NCBI GenBank assembly: GCA_028671895.1
Contig: JAPMAC010000207.1
Location: forward strand, 1,302,001-1,366,000
Direction of reading: 5' to 3'
Source: Oenanthe sinensis
Lineage: Eukaryota > Streptophyta > Magnoliopsida > Apiales > Apiaceae
Length of the DNA stretch: 64,000 bases
Below, in pieces: positions 36,614 to 49,100 of the stretch (position 1 is the stretch's first letter; the number at the start of each line of letters is the position of its first letter). The notes below the pieces were generated by a model. The model was not told where the DNA came from. It saw nothing but the letters and a program-made list of their open reading frames with translations, and made no database searches. The translations under genes were made by a program, and so were the position numbers.

Positions 36614-36903
36614 TGCTAACAGCAGCTTTTAGACTAAAAACGTTTTTCCACATAACAGTTTTTATAATTTATCAAACACCTTTCTGATAGTTTTTCAGCA
36701 AAAACCTATTGTATCTGCAATAACAATACCAAATACCAAACAGGGCCATAATCAATTCAAATTACATGCTTTTAACTCATCTACATCAAGAAAAAATTGA
36801 TAGTAATCATAGTCATCCATATCCATTCTTTTTCATATTCAAATATCAATCCATATTATTCGATGTTTTCCGATCAAAGAAAATGACTATTTTTTTATTG
36901 TAT

Positions 36904-37061
36904 TGTGACAACCCGGGTCAAATCCCGAGATTTTTTCGAAAATCGGGTCAAGTCCCGACTTCCAAAAGATCATGATTTGTTGGTGCACTTAGTAGTAGTA
37001 CTTTTACTTATATATTGAATAAATTATCACAATCTACTTGATGTGAGACTGGGGTGTTACA
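36904..37061. mobile_element. Very short solo LTR-like element with 5-bp target duplication
   Basis: 158 bases starting TGTGACAACCCGG and ending GGGGTGTTACA, as in plant gypsy LTRs, flanked by TGTAT on both sides (36899-36903 and 37062-37066). The interior has repeated CGGGTCAAxTCCCGA. It fits a solo LTR of a small non-autonomous element; no coding. Confidence 0.8.
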
Positions 37062-37066
37062 TGTAT

Positions 37067-37570
37067 CAAGTCTGAAATTGAGGGGAACCATCACAATATT
37101 CAAAATGAAAGATGTTGGTTGGGACAAAGAGTCAGCTATCCCGTGAAAATGACATAACTTTAAAATTCTGTACTCAATTCGGATTGCAGGCTATAACTCA
37201 TTTACATAAAACGGAAATCACTAGCAATCGTTAGCCATCCAAATCTTTTCTTTTTCATATTCCAATAACTACCCAATTTCGAAAATTATATTTTTTTTAT
37301 TTTTTTGACAGAATATATTTACTCGTAGATAAATTGTATAAAGATACAATATCCATGAATGGAAGGAGTTTCTTTCATTCAAAAAGCTTATCATCTAACC
37401 AAAGGACATGAAAATGTCCTCGGAAATTTAGACAATAAGGTACACTCATCATACTTTAATCAACAACTATGTTTGTCATCCGATCTAAATCCACAAAATA
37501 CTACAAAACACACCTAAAATTATAAAAATAATAATTCACCAAAATATGTCTAATATAAAATTATAATTTA

Positions 37571-37601
<31 letters not shown>

Positions 37602-38513
37602 CAATATACGAAGAAAAGTCATTCAATATGACACAAAATCGTCATTCAACGACATATAAAAACCAGCTATGGTCAAAACACCGTAAAATTGGCATTGCCT
37701 CGTAGAGGATCGCATATAATACTAAAATTGTTCAAAAAGGTCATATTTAAAAGATTTAAAAATAAATTTGAATGATATGAAATAGATCGAAAGATATAAA
37801 AACATATCTGAAAATTTTAAAGGTAAACTTTTAAAAGATATAGATAAAAAGATTATAATACAGGAATATTATTCTCGTATACAATAAGATTTTTAGTTGA
37901 AAATATAGTCGGATATTTGAGTTTTTACTGGTCTATTTCTTAATTTGAACTTCCTCCTACTAACTAAAATCCGCCTTCCAAATAATAATTGATCAATTTA
38001 TGGGTATATCTTAAAATTATAAAGGTTGTATCTATAAGCAAGCCGAGGTAAGCACAAGATCAACTTACTTATAAAAAAAAAAAAGAATTTTGTTCATTTT
38101 TAATTAAAATTTCCTCTATCTAATGGCTAATCATTTGCTACCAATAAACACTTCCATAAATTTAGGCATATAGGTCGAAAATGAGAGAAATTTAGGATAA
38201 CATTCTACTTGCCCAAGCCCTCTGTCGTGATTATAGCAAAGAGAAAGAACTGTTAGGGATATGTATATAGTCATAAGGGAGTAGACAAATTATTGAGCAG
38301 AGTATATGATATCTCATATGATGAAAAAAAATGGAACAAGTCAAAATTGATCAGATGAAAATCAAGACAACTTATCTGAACAAAAGTCATGGCGTGAACT
38401 TAATCATTATGCTAAAGTTGAATCTGTCCCGCTATGTACACACGGACTCATGACAATCAATCTTCAGCGTTAGACGACATCTGTCTCACTGGTGTAGTAC
38501 ATGGAAACAGATT
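37067..38513. other. AT-rich stretch, no gene seen
   Basis: No coding signal. A TA microsatellite lies at about 37569-37603. Sequence at 37070-37290 weakly resembles the flanks of the hAT-like element (GAGGGGAACCATCA against GAGTGGAACCAT, and CTTTTTCATATTC twice), hinting at an old local duplication. Confidence 0.4.
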
Positions 38514-39704
38514 TGTTAGGAATTATGAGTTTTGATGATAACAAATTACTTAGAATTTCAATAGGGACTCAAAATTATTTTGTAACTGATCAATGGATAT
38601 GACTTATTAATATCCATTGACTAGGAAACCAGTTATCAGTTGAAACTTGGTTATCAACTGATAAACTGGATTGTAGCATTGATTTATGTTTCACTATCAA
38701 TTGATTGTATTACCTCGATGGATGCTATGATGTAGTCAACTGATGTTATTGACTTCAATTTCTAGCTTCTCAACATATGTGAAGAATGGCTGATCAATTG
38801 TAAATATTCTAAGTCAGAATTCTCACAAGTGAAGTGATCAACTGATGTTGAAGTCGATGGATGAAGACACTACTCAACGGATGAAAGCTATCAACTGATA
38901 CAAGTCATCAATGGATAAAAACAGTCGACGGATAAAGAACCATCAATGGATAAGGAGTCGATGGATAACTCAATTATCCATCGACACGTCAACTGATCAA
39001 CAGATATCCTATCCATCGATGAATAAGCAAAGGTGAATCAACTGATAAGCTTAACAGCATTTATCAGTTGATTAAAATTTCCCTATTTAGCTAAAGCCAG
39101 AATTTACGGGAACAGTGCAGAAACTGAATCATTGGAAGACAGTCCTGTCAGGATTGTGAAGACTTTCAAGGCAACACAGCATCCAAGGAATATCTTAAGA
39201 CAAAGACACTTCCAGAGCTAGTTAGTTCTACAAGAAAGGCTGTGAAAAGAAGCTAGTTTCTATTTTTATGTAAACAGTACAAATTGTAATATTATATTGT
39301 TATCAGTCGATAGAAAACTAGAGTAGTAGTTTTTGTATATATAAGTCACAAAAACACAATAGCAAAGTATGAGTAGTTTTGAAGAACTCAAGAAAAGCAA
39401 AGTAGAAAAACAGGCAGAACTTGTAATGCTTTTCTAAGTTCTACATTCAACTTTGTACGCAGCTTAGTATTTTTACTAAGATCAATTGAAAGCAAAAACA
39501 CACTAGTGGAAAAACAATCCACTAGTAATTTTTAATCTTGTTGTTTCTGTTTTCAACACTTTAGTTATCCAGTTCTTAGTTACATCAATCTTAATTAAAC
39601 ACTCTCTTTGTACAAACTTATTTCCGCAAGAAGTTGAATTAATTCTTAAGTTTGTATTCAACCCCCCCCTTCTCCAAACTTAGTGTACTTAAGGGCGAAT
39701 AACA
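38514..39704 (+). repeat. 5' LTR of element X
   Basis: 1191 bases, TGTTAGGAATTATGAG to GCGAATAACA, ending against the primer site. Near the inner end is the C-run CCCCCCC (39662-39668) typical of Sirevirus-type LTRs. Between about 38585 and 39075 I count roughly twenty TCRAYDGAT-type motifs in both orientations. A TATATATAA near 39336 may be the TATA box for the genomic transcript. Confidence 0.85.
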
Positions 39705-39706
39705 AT

Positions 39707-39719
39707 TGGTATCAGAGCC
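39707..39719 (+). promoter_or_regulatory. Primer-binding site of element X
   Basis: TGGTATCAGAGCC two bases after the LTR end, complementary to the 3' end of initiator tRNA-Met, as usual for copia elements. Confidence 0.92.
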
Positions 39720-39763
39720 GGCTTTCAACAAACAGAAAGTCAAGATCTAAAAGTACATCAAGA

Positions 39764-42253
39764 ATGGGTCAAAGAGACACAGGAGTTAAGATTCCAGTTC
39801 TAGAGAAAGATGAATATTTTCCCTGGAAAGTAAAAATGCACTTGCATCTGCTATCTATTGATCCTTCCTATGTTCATTGCATAGAGAAAGGTCCACATGT
39901 GCCTATGAAAATAGTTACAAGTGTAAATGCAGATGGTACTCAAGCACCAGACAAACTCATTCCTAAATCTGTGAGTGAGTATACAGATGAAGATGAAAAG
40001 GAAGTACACAAGGACAAAAAGGCTATGAACATCTATTTTAATGGTCTTGACAAGGACATGTTTGACAATGTCATCAGTTGTACAACCTCCAAAGAAGTCT
40101 GGGACACTCTTCAAACCCTCTGTGAAGGTATTGAGCAAGTAAGAAAGAACAAGATGCAACTCTTGATTCAAAAGTATGAGGCCTTTCACTTCAAGGGTGG
40201 TGAAACAATAAATGATACATATAGTAGGTTTCAAAAGCTGTTGAATGAGCTTAAACTATATGGAAGAGTTTATGCTGTTGAGGACACCAACCTCAAATTC
40301 TTGAGGTCCCTACCCAAAGAATGGAAACCAATGACTGTCTCTATAAGGCAATCTTCTGACTTTAAAGATTATACTTTGGACAAGCTGTATGGCATCTTGA
40401 AAACCTATGAGTTAGAGCTATAGCAAGATGAGGAAATTGAGAAAAGTCAGAAGAGAGAAAAGTCCATTGCTTTGGTGGTCAAGGAAAAGCAAGTTGCAGA
40501 AACAGATGAAGATGCTGATTTCAAAGAAGGGAAGAAAGAAGGTCATGGCAATGGTGCAAATTATGTTAGATATGATGAATCTTCTACTGGTAAAGGAAAA
40601 GAACTTTGTGACAGTGATGAGTCACTCATCAAAGATGAAATGGATGAAATAGATGAGCATTTAGCTTTTCTATCAAGAAAATTTTCTAAACTCAAGTTCA
40701 AAAGGAATCCAATGCAAAGGCCTGGATCACAGTTCAGGAGAGACACTCAACAAGGCAAAAATCTTCTTGACAGGACTCAATTCAGATGCTTTAACTGTGG
40801 ATAGGCTGGTCACTTTTCAAGTGAATGCAGAAAGCCTAAAATAGAAAAGAAGTCAAAGTTCAGTGATGGTATTGACTATAAGAAGAAGTACTTTGACTTG
40901 CTTAAACAAAGAGAGAAGGCTTTTGTGACAGAAGAAAAGGACTGGGCTGCTGAGGAGGATTCTGAAGAAGAAGAAGAACACATCAATCTTGCACTAATGG
41001 CCAATTAAGATGACCAGGAAGCTAGTTCATCTAGCAATCAGGTAATTTCTACAAATCTATCTGAGTTGTCCAAAGATGAATGCAATATTACTATTAATGA
41101 AATGTCTAATGAATTGTATAATTTGCATGTCACTCTTAAGTCTTTGAACAAAGAGAACACTAGGCTCAAATTAACATTAGAAACTCTCACTGAAAGAAAC
41201 AATTTCTTAGAGAGTGAGCTAATGCAATTGGACAGACTCAAGATGGAAAACAAAGATGCTAGAAATGAACTAGTTGACAGTAAAAAGGAAATAGAGAACT
41301 TAAAAGAAAAATTAGAGGATGAACTAAGAACCATTGACAAGTGGAACAGGTCAAGTAAAGCCAGTAAGAAGATGAATGACATTCATGGAACAAACTCTTT
41401 CACCATGTTGTCTGAAACTCTTGAGAAAATAGCCATTGATGAAGATCAATCTTTGGAAAAGAAGCAATCGATTGATAATTCTGAATCAACTGATAAGAAT
41501 TATCCATCGATTGATAATGCTATTCCAACGGATAATTATCCATCGATTGAGAAGTCATCAACTGCTAAGAAATGTGATATTAAAACTAAGCTTAACAGTC
41601 CTGTTAAATTTGTCAAAGAAAGTAGCTCCTCTGAATCTCAAATCAAAGTTGAACAGGCTAATATAGGATTCTTATCTAAAAATCAGTTGAAAGAGAAATT
41701 GGAAAAGATAGAACCTAATATTCAGCCAAATGAAAAGAAGAAGAAAAATAGAAATGGTAAAGTAGGCATAAACAAGCACAACAACTACACACTTGACAAA
41801 TATGCTCCTAGGAAAGTATGTGCTAAGTGTGGTAGTAAAAATCATTTATCTGTGCAATGTAAACTCACCATGCCTACAGCAACAAATGTACCTGCTGTAC
41901 CCAACATGTATACCAATTCTGTTTTTCCTCATTTAGTTGACTCCCATGCTATTCATGCTCAGTATACTTCAATGCCTTATATGTTTAATCCATATCTTGC
42001 ATTTGCCAACATGAATATGCCTGCCATGCAATGGAATATGCTTAATAATCTTCATACATCAAATCTTTCCAATTCTGCAAGCATAGGTATTCCAAATAAT
42101 GGCACTGAGAGATCTGAGGTAAGGAAACCAAAACCTAAGGTTGAAGTGGAAGTAAAACCACCTAAACCAAAGGTACAAAAATTGGAAACCAAGCCAAAGA
42201 TAGCAACTAATAAGAAAGGACCCAAGGCAACTTGGGTACCAAAATCAACTTGA
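39764..42253 (+). pseudogene. Gag of element X (two zinc knuckles)
   Basis: One frame of about 830 codons from ATG 39764, with three in-frame stops: TAG 40421, TAG 40802 and TAA 41006. The UBN2-type core (39764-40420) has WKVKMHLHLLSID and VWDTLQTLCEG. The first knuckle (about 40787-40830) has C-F-N-C with the stop at 40802 lying inside it; the second reads CAKCGSKNHLSVQC (about 41818-41860). A coiled-coil lies at 41080-41360. The linker at 41466-41552 is built of S-x-D-N/K units encoded by the TCRAYDGAT motif. The end WVPKST overlaps the start of pol. The second knuckle and the long coiled-coil are typical of Sirevirus-type gag. Apart from the stops it is well preserved. Confidence 0.9.
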
Positions 42254-45200
42254 TCTGTTTTGATTGTGTGCAGGGAAAAAGAAGAAATCTTTGGTACTTG
42301 GACAGTAGGTGTTCAAGATACATGACTGGAGATAAATCCCTGCTCACAAAATTTGAGGAGAAAGCTGACTCTGGAGTAACTTTTGGAGATGACAGTAAAG
42401 GGCACACCATGGGATATGGCTTGATTTCAAAAGAGAATGTCATCATTGAACCTGTTGCATTAGTTGACGGCTTAAGACATAACTTGTTAAGCATAAGTCA
42501 ACTATGTGACAATGGAAATAAAGTCTGTTTCACAACAGAAGCATGCATAATTTCCAACAAGGTAGATGGAAGTCTGGTCATGACTGGGAATAGAAAAGGG
42601 AATGTGTACATAGCTGACTTCAACTCAACAAATGCAGAATCAATGACTTGTCTTCTCTCTAAGGCAAGTACAAATGAAAGTTGGCTGTGGCATAAGAAAT
42701 TAGCTCACTTGAATTTCAAAGCCATAAATTCATTGGTCAAGAAAAATCAAGTGAGAGGCCTACCACAGATGGAATTTGTCAAGGATGGACTTTGTGATGC
42801 CTGTCAGAAAGGAAAACAAAGGAAGGCATCATTTAAGTCAAAATTAGAATCATCAATTGAAAAGCCACTTGAGTTATTACATATGGATTTGTTTGGTCCT
42901 GTAAATATCATGTCTATTGCAAAAAAGAAGTATGCTCTAGTCATTGTGGATGATTTTTCAAGATTCTCGTGGACTTATTTTCTACATTCAAAGGATGAAG
43001 CTAGTCATCTCATCATCAAGCACATAAAAGAAAATGAGAAAAATCTTGAATTGGATGTAAAGAAGATAAGGAGTGATAATGGAACAGAATTCAAAAATTC
43101 CACAATGAAAGAGTTTTGTGAATCAAAAGGAATCATACACACATTCTCTGCACCCAGAACACCTCAACAAAATGGGGTAGTTGAAAGGAAAAATAGGACA
43201 TTGATTGAAGCTGCTAGAACCATGTTGGAAGATGCCAAACTCCCAACATACTTCTGGGCTGAGGCCATAAACACAGCATGTTTTACTCAAAACATCTCCC
43301 TAGTAAATAAAGCTCAAGGGAAGACTCCTTATCAATTGATCAAGAAAGACAAAAAGCCAAAGGTGGGATTTCTTCATGTCTTTGGCTGCAAGTGCTATGT
43401 GCTAAGAAATCAAGGTGAAAACCTAGGAAAATTTGAAGCCAAGGCTGATGAAGCTATATTTGTTGGGTATGCACTATCAGGCGTAGCCTATAGAGTCTAC
43501 AATCTCAGACTACACATTATTATGGAATCTGTACATGTAGTATTTGATGATAAAAAGATTCAAGGCTTGTTTGATGAAGGAAATCATGACACACTGCATT
43601 TTGAGAATGAATCAAATGATGTAAATGATGATGAAGATGCAGAAATTATAAAACCTCAAGTGTTCAGAAACCCAATATCAGTTGATGTTATTGCATCAAT
43701 GGATAATTTATCAGTTGACAGAAATCCATCAACTGATAATGCATCAACTGATAACTCATCAACGGATAATCAACAATCTACATCAAGGGTATCCACTTCA
43801 GGGGGAGGGTTTCAGAATCAATCTACAAATTCAGATCACTTTGAGTTCAATACAAATGATCATGAAGCTTCATCATCAAGGCAAAATTTGCCTCCTCAAA
43901 GAAAATGGACAAGAAGCCATCCATTTGAACTAATCATTGGAAATGCAGAAGATGGTGTCAAGACAAGAAGTGCTACTCAAAATGAGTGCCTGTATAGCAG
44001 TTTTCTATCTCAAGAAGAACTGAATCAGTTTGAAAGAAATAAAGTATGGAAGTTGGTGCCCAGACCAAAAGATAGATCAGTAATTGGTACAAAATGGGTA
44101 TTCAGAAACAAAATGGATGAAACTGGTATTGTGACTAGGAACAAAGCAAGGCTTGTAGCAAAGGGTTATTCACAAGAAGAAGGAATTGATTTTGATGAAA
44201 CTTTTGCACCAGTTGCAAAGTTAGAAGCAATCAGAATCTTTCTGGCTTATGCTGCACATGCTAATTTCAAAGTCTACCAGATGGATGTGAAAAGTGAATT
44301 TTTGAATGGAGTACTAGAAGAGGAAGTCTATGTGGAACAACCTCCTGGCTTTGAAGATCCAAAATTTCCTAACTTTGTCTACTTTTTACTCAAAGCACTT
44401 TATGGCTTGAAGCAAGCACCAAGGGCCTGGTATGACACTTTATCTCAGTTTCTCATTGAGAATCATTTCACAAGAGGTACTGTTGATAAAACTCTATTCA
44501 GTAGAAATGTTAATGGCTCTATCATTCTTGTACAAATTTATGTGGATGACATTATTTTTGGATCAACAAATGAGGAACTTTGCAAGAAGTTTACCAAACT
44601 AATGCAGAGTAAATATGAAATGAGCATGATGGGAGAGCTTACCTACTTTCTTGGGTTACAAGTCAAACAGGTTAAGGATGATATTTTTATAAATCAAACA
44701 AAGTACATTCATGATTTGTTAAAGAAATTTGAGTTAAGTGAATGTTCTTCTGCAAAAACTCCCATGGCCACTGCCACTAAACTTGAATTAAATACCAAAG
44801 AAGCTAAGGTGGATATTTCAAGTTATAGAGGCATGGTAGGTTCACTTTTATATTTTTTTTTTTTTTTTTGCTAAGTCGGTTCACTTTTATATTTAACTGC
44901 TAGTAGGCCAGATATAATGTTCTCTACATGCTTATGTGCTAGATTTCAGGCTGATCCTAGAGAATCTCATTTAGTAGCTATTAAAAGAATTTTCAGATAT
45001 CTTAAGGGTACATCAAATTTAGGTATTTGGTATCCTAGAGATTCTGGTTTTAATCTAATAGGCTACTCAGATGCAGATTATGCAGGTTGCAAAATAGACA
45101 GGAAAAGTACTACAGGCACCTGTCAATTTCTGGGAAACAAACTTGTGTCATGGTTTAGTAAAAAGTAACATTCAGTATCAACTTCAACTGCAGAAGCTGA

Positions 45201-45528
45201 TTACATTGCTGCTGGAAGTTGCTGTGCACAAATTTTATGGATGAGGAATCAACTATTTGACTATGGGTTCAACTTGAACAAAATTCCCATCTTCTATGAC
45301 AATACAAGTGCCATTGCAATAACAGAAAATCCTGTGCAACATTCCAGAACCAAACACATTGACATAAGGTATCATTTCATTAGGGAACATGTAATGAATG
45401 GTACAGTTGAATTACATTTTGTCCCTAGTGAACAACAACTTGCAGACATATTTACCAAACCTCTAGATGAATCTACTTTTAATAGATTAGTCTGTGAGTT
45501 AGGTATGCTTAATTTTGCTCATGCTTAA
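42232..45528 (+). pseudogene. Pol of element X
   Basis: In another frame than gag (a shift of -1), overlapping it by 22 bases. Protease reads YLDSRCSRYMTG, so the catalytic D-S-G glycine is replaced. Then the HHCC region WHKKLAHLNF and CDACQKGK, integrase with MDLFGPV, RSDNGTEF and TPQQNGVVERKN, a linker (43680-43770) of S-T-D-N units, RT with YQMDVKSEFLNG and YVDDIIFGST, and RNase H with YSDADYAGCK and DNTSAI, ending LGMLNFAHA. Breaks: a 39-base insertion at 44839-44877 bringing a TAA (44872), and TAA at 45166. Frame is kept across both. All catalytic acids of integrase and RT appear present. Confidence 0.92.
44839..44894. repeat. Micro-insertion with poly(T) and 17-bp target duplication
   Basis: GGTTCACTTTTATATTT occurs at 44839-44855 and 44878-44894. 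Between them are 14 T and GCTAAGTC. Read on the other strand this is eight bases followed by a poly(A) tail inside a 17-bp duplication, the pattern of a 5'-truncated insertion made by LINE machinery. It adds 39 bases and an in-frame stop to pol. Confidence 0.85.
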
Positions 45529-45950
45529 AATGTCTGTCAAGTTTTTTTTTTTGTTTTGTAGCCATTGTTCACAATTATCTGTTGAATCCAAGTAATCAAC
45601 TGATAAATGTGTTAATTATCAATGGATATTTATCTATCGACAGATAATTACCTAAGTAATTGTTTATCGACGGATAAATCCCTTCTTATTTGATCAACAG
45701 ATAAATGTTACTCCTATCGATGGATATTTATCTATCGACAGTTAATTACCTTGGTAGTTAGTGATCGATCGATAAATGATTAACTCTCTATTTTATCCGT
45801 CGATAGTAATAGAATTTCTACAGTTTTATTTATCCGTTGATCAGATTATAGCCGTTGGATAATTACCATCAAGGGTAATAAACTACAGTCTTTTATACAT
45901 CAACGGTTATCTGCCTAATTAAAAAGTCCTTTCAAGTCTTTTTAATACTA
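45529..45950 (+). repeat. Post-pol spacer of X with motif array
   Basis: Non-coding. Between 45598 and 45905 about ten copies of TCRAYDGAT or its complement, such as TCAACTGATAA, TCGACGGATAA and TTTATCCGTCGA, occur in both orientations. The same motif fills the LTR and the coding linkers. Confidence 0.8.
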
Positions 45951-46121
45951 GAAAATATAAATAGCAGTTGCAATTAAAAATTCATTCTTACCTGCTATTT
46001 TTTTTCTAACTCTAAACTATTCATCTCTGTCTCTCTCTCTCAAGCTAATTTTCTCTAATTCTCACGAGCTCTCATAAATTCTTTCAAGTTCACTTTAATT
46101 TCTTGAATATCAACTGAAAGA
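45951..46121 (+). promoter_or_regulatory. Promoter- and leader-like sequence before the extra frame of X
   Basis: A consensus-like TATA box, TATAAATAG (45956-45964), is followed by about 150 bases of pyrimidine-rich leader with CTGTCTCTCTCTCTC (46027-46041), ending at the ATG at 46122. Spacing and composition are those of a normal plant gene. Independent transcription of the extra frame is inferred. Confidence 0.55.
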
Positions 46122-49100
46122 ATGGCACCACAAAAGAAGATCGTCTCTTCCACTGGGTTCACCTATGAACAGAAAAACTTCACAGCATGTCTAACGGTGA
46201 ATGATGCTCCTGTGGACTTTCATCCATTGATGTGATTCCTAGGAGATTGCAAAGTTTCCAAAGCTCTCAGCGAAGCACCAACAATCGTGTGTTCCTTTGT
46301 TGAGGAACTGTGGACCTCTGCAGAGATTTCACCAGATGGGAAAGTAATTTCTTATTCTTGCAAAGGTAATACCTATACAATTACTAGTACTTCATTATCT
46401 GAATGTTTAGGGTTGCCTGCAAATAATTGTGATAAGCCCCCAACTGAAGAAGAAATTAGGGACATGTTAGAATCCGTTAATTATGCAAATGCTGAAACTG
46501 GATTAGGAGAAGTTGTTAGGAAAAATCTTAGGAAAGAATGGAGTTATTTCTTTGATGCCATAATTAAGGTATTTTCTGGAAAAATAAGCAATTTTGATGC
46601 AATTACAACAAGTATGTAAGAAATTGCTTATTCTGTCCTATTTGATAAATATTTTGATTTTGGCACATTACTCCTAAATGAATTAACTGCCAAGTTAGGA
46701 CCCAAGTCATCTAGGAAAAATAACATTTATTTTGCTAGATTTTTCATGATGATTATTAATGCCTCCATTGGAGAATTCAAGATTAGTGCAGATATGGAGT
46801 CATTAGAGCCATGGATGCAGAACAAGAGGGTCTTCAAGGATCTTGTGAGGATCAACTTACATCCTAGGTTGTGCCTCATTTATCCTCCTCTTGTGCAGGT
46901 ATATCTCAAGAATCTCAATCTCTTCACTTCTTCCTCAAATACTCAAACTTCTTTGCCTTCTGCAACAATGGAGGGAGATGGAAATACCTCCATTCCTCCT
47001 ACCCAAGTTGCAAAACCTTCCAAACACAAGTCTGATCAAACCACCTCAGTAGTTTCTCAAAAGACTACTGTTGTAAGATCTAAGAAAAGAAAAACCACTG
47101 AGGGGAGTGTGAAGGTGGTTGATAAGGGTGAGGGAACTAGCCAACATCAAGAAAGCCAGAAGAATAAGGAGTGTGAGAATGAGAGAAACCAGCCAGCCTC
47201 CAGCCCAATCTCCCAAAAGATTGAGGCTGTGGTAAAGGAATTAAACACATCCCTAGTTGCATCTTCTCAAAAAGATGTAACTATTGAAAAGAGGTCTCAA
47301 CCAGGACCATCAGATGGGGATAAGGGTCACCAAATGATATAGCCATACAAAAGAAGAAAGAAGGTTACAAATATTGCACAGGGCACACACACACATGCAA
47401 AGCCAAATGAAAATTTGGTGGAGCCTTCAGTTTCTTCTTTTGATGTGTCTCAGAATCTTCCTGAGGCACAGTCCCATTCTTTATCTGAATCTTCTCCTCA
47501 ATCTCCTTCAAAATCTATTTCTTCAGAAACAGTGTTGATTGACAACTTCATTGTTTCAAATTCACCCTCTTTGCAACTCAGGGTGGAGCCAACACTCTCA
47601 CCTGCATCACCAAATAAGGTTAACACCTTGGTTGATCAGGAAAATACTGTAATTTCTCTCCAGTCAATGGATATTATGCAATCAACTGATAAATTCCAAC
47701 ATCCATTGACTAGTTCACTTCCATCGATGGATATCCTTACATCCATCGACGAGCTCCCATCAACGGATATTCATCCATCGATGGATACTTCTTATCCATC
47801 GATTGATCCCTTAATGTCAATTCATGAATCATCCATTGAAACACTTCAGGTGGCCACTACTCTATTAGGATTGAGTGGAGTGGGTGAGGTGTGTGAGAGG
47901 CAAGGTTTACATACCTTGGCAAAAGGAGAGTGTGTGAATGAGGGGCCCTCAAATTCTTCTAAGGTGGCAAAAGGAGAGGGTGTGAGAAAAGAGAGTCCCA
48001 CCTTAGCAGGTGATGAAAAAGGAGAGGAAAGTAAGGGAGAGGTGAGAATCCAGGATGAGATCCTGATGCAAGAAAAGAGAGAAGAGAGTGAGAGAGAAAA
48101 GAATAGAGAGAAACCAATTTCACCATCTCATGAAGCATCAACTTCTAAAACTGAGCAGTTTGAAGTAGGACTCACCCAGGAGTTGGGGCTAGAGTCAGGG
48201 GGAGTTGTAGACTATGGAGTTCCTGCAGGAGTTGCAGAAGTCAACATGGAGGTGGAGGATGAAATTGATGTTAATCTTGATGCTTCAACCTTTCAACATG
48301 AAGATCCTCATTATCAAGAACTAGCAGCAGCATCTAATCAAATAGCTGAGCAAATGCTGGGTTTAGTGCAGACAGAAGAGTAATTCAGGAGTGGGAAAGA
48401 GTTTTTGGCCAGTCAACCTGATGATATATCCCACATGAATCCTGAAGATTTTGATGATAGTTCTGATGATGAACTTCTAGATCCACAAGTTGCAAGTGAT
48501 GAAACTAATTTGGCTGAAACAGAAAGGGCCATCATTTCTCTTTACAGAAGGTCAATGGCTGAAGTAGATGTGGTGGATCCCCTGCAAAGGAGAATTCTGA
48601 ACTTTTACAGGGATAATTTGAAGATCCAGAAAATGCATGTCACAAGCTCCAAGTATGAATTGAAGAAAATAAGAGAAGACATTGACAGCTCAAGGATGCA
48701 TTTTGACACCACCATTGACTCTAGACTCAGCCTCACAATGTTAACCAGAATCAAACAAAGGTTAGATACTGAGTTTTTAGCCAAGGACAAGGTAGTTGAA
48801 TTGGAGAAAAGGGTAGCTGTCATGGAGCTCAACATGCAGCAAATTTTGAAGAATCAAGTCACTCAAATCAATCTTCTGGGTAAACTCTTAGAGACTCCCA
48901 TACTCTCTCAGTCAGTAGCACAAGTGCCAGTTGCTGATAACAAAAAGGGGGAGAAGCAAGAAGCTGATGCATTGGAGAAAGCAAGTGGTACTGAAGCTGT
49001 GGTGGCAAAGTCTACAGATCCCAAGAAGGAGTTGGCTCAAGACATAGTAAGGAAATTTGATGCAATTGCTAGCAAATTCAAGGAGACAAGTTCCAGTAGC

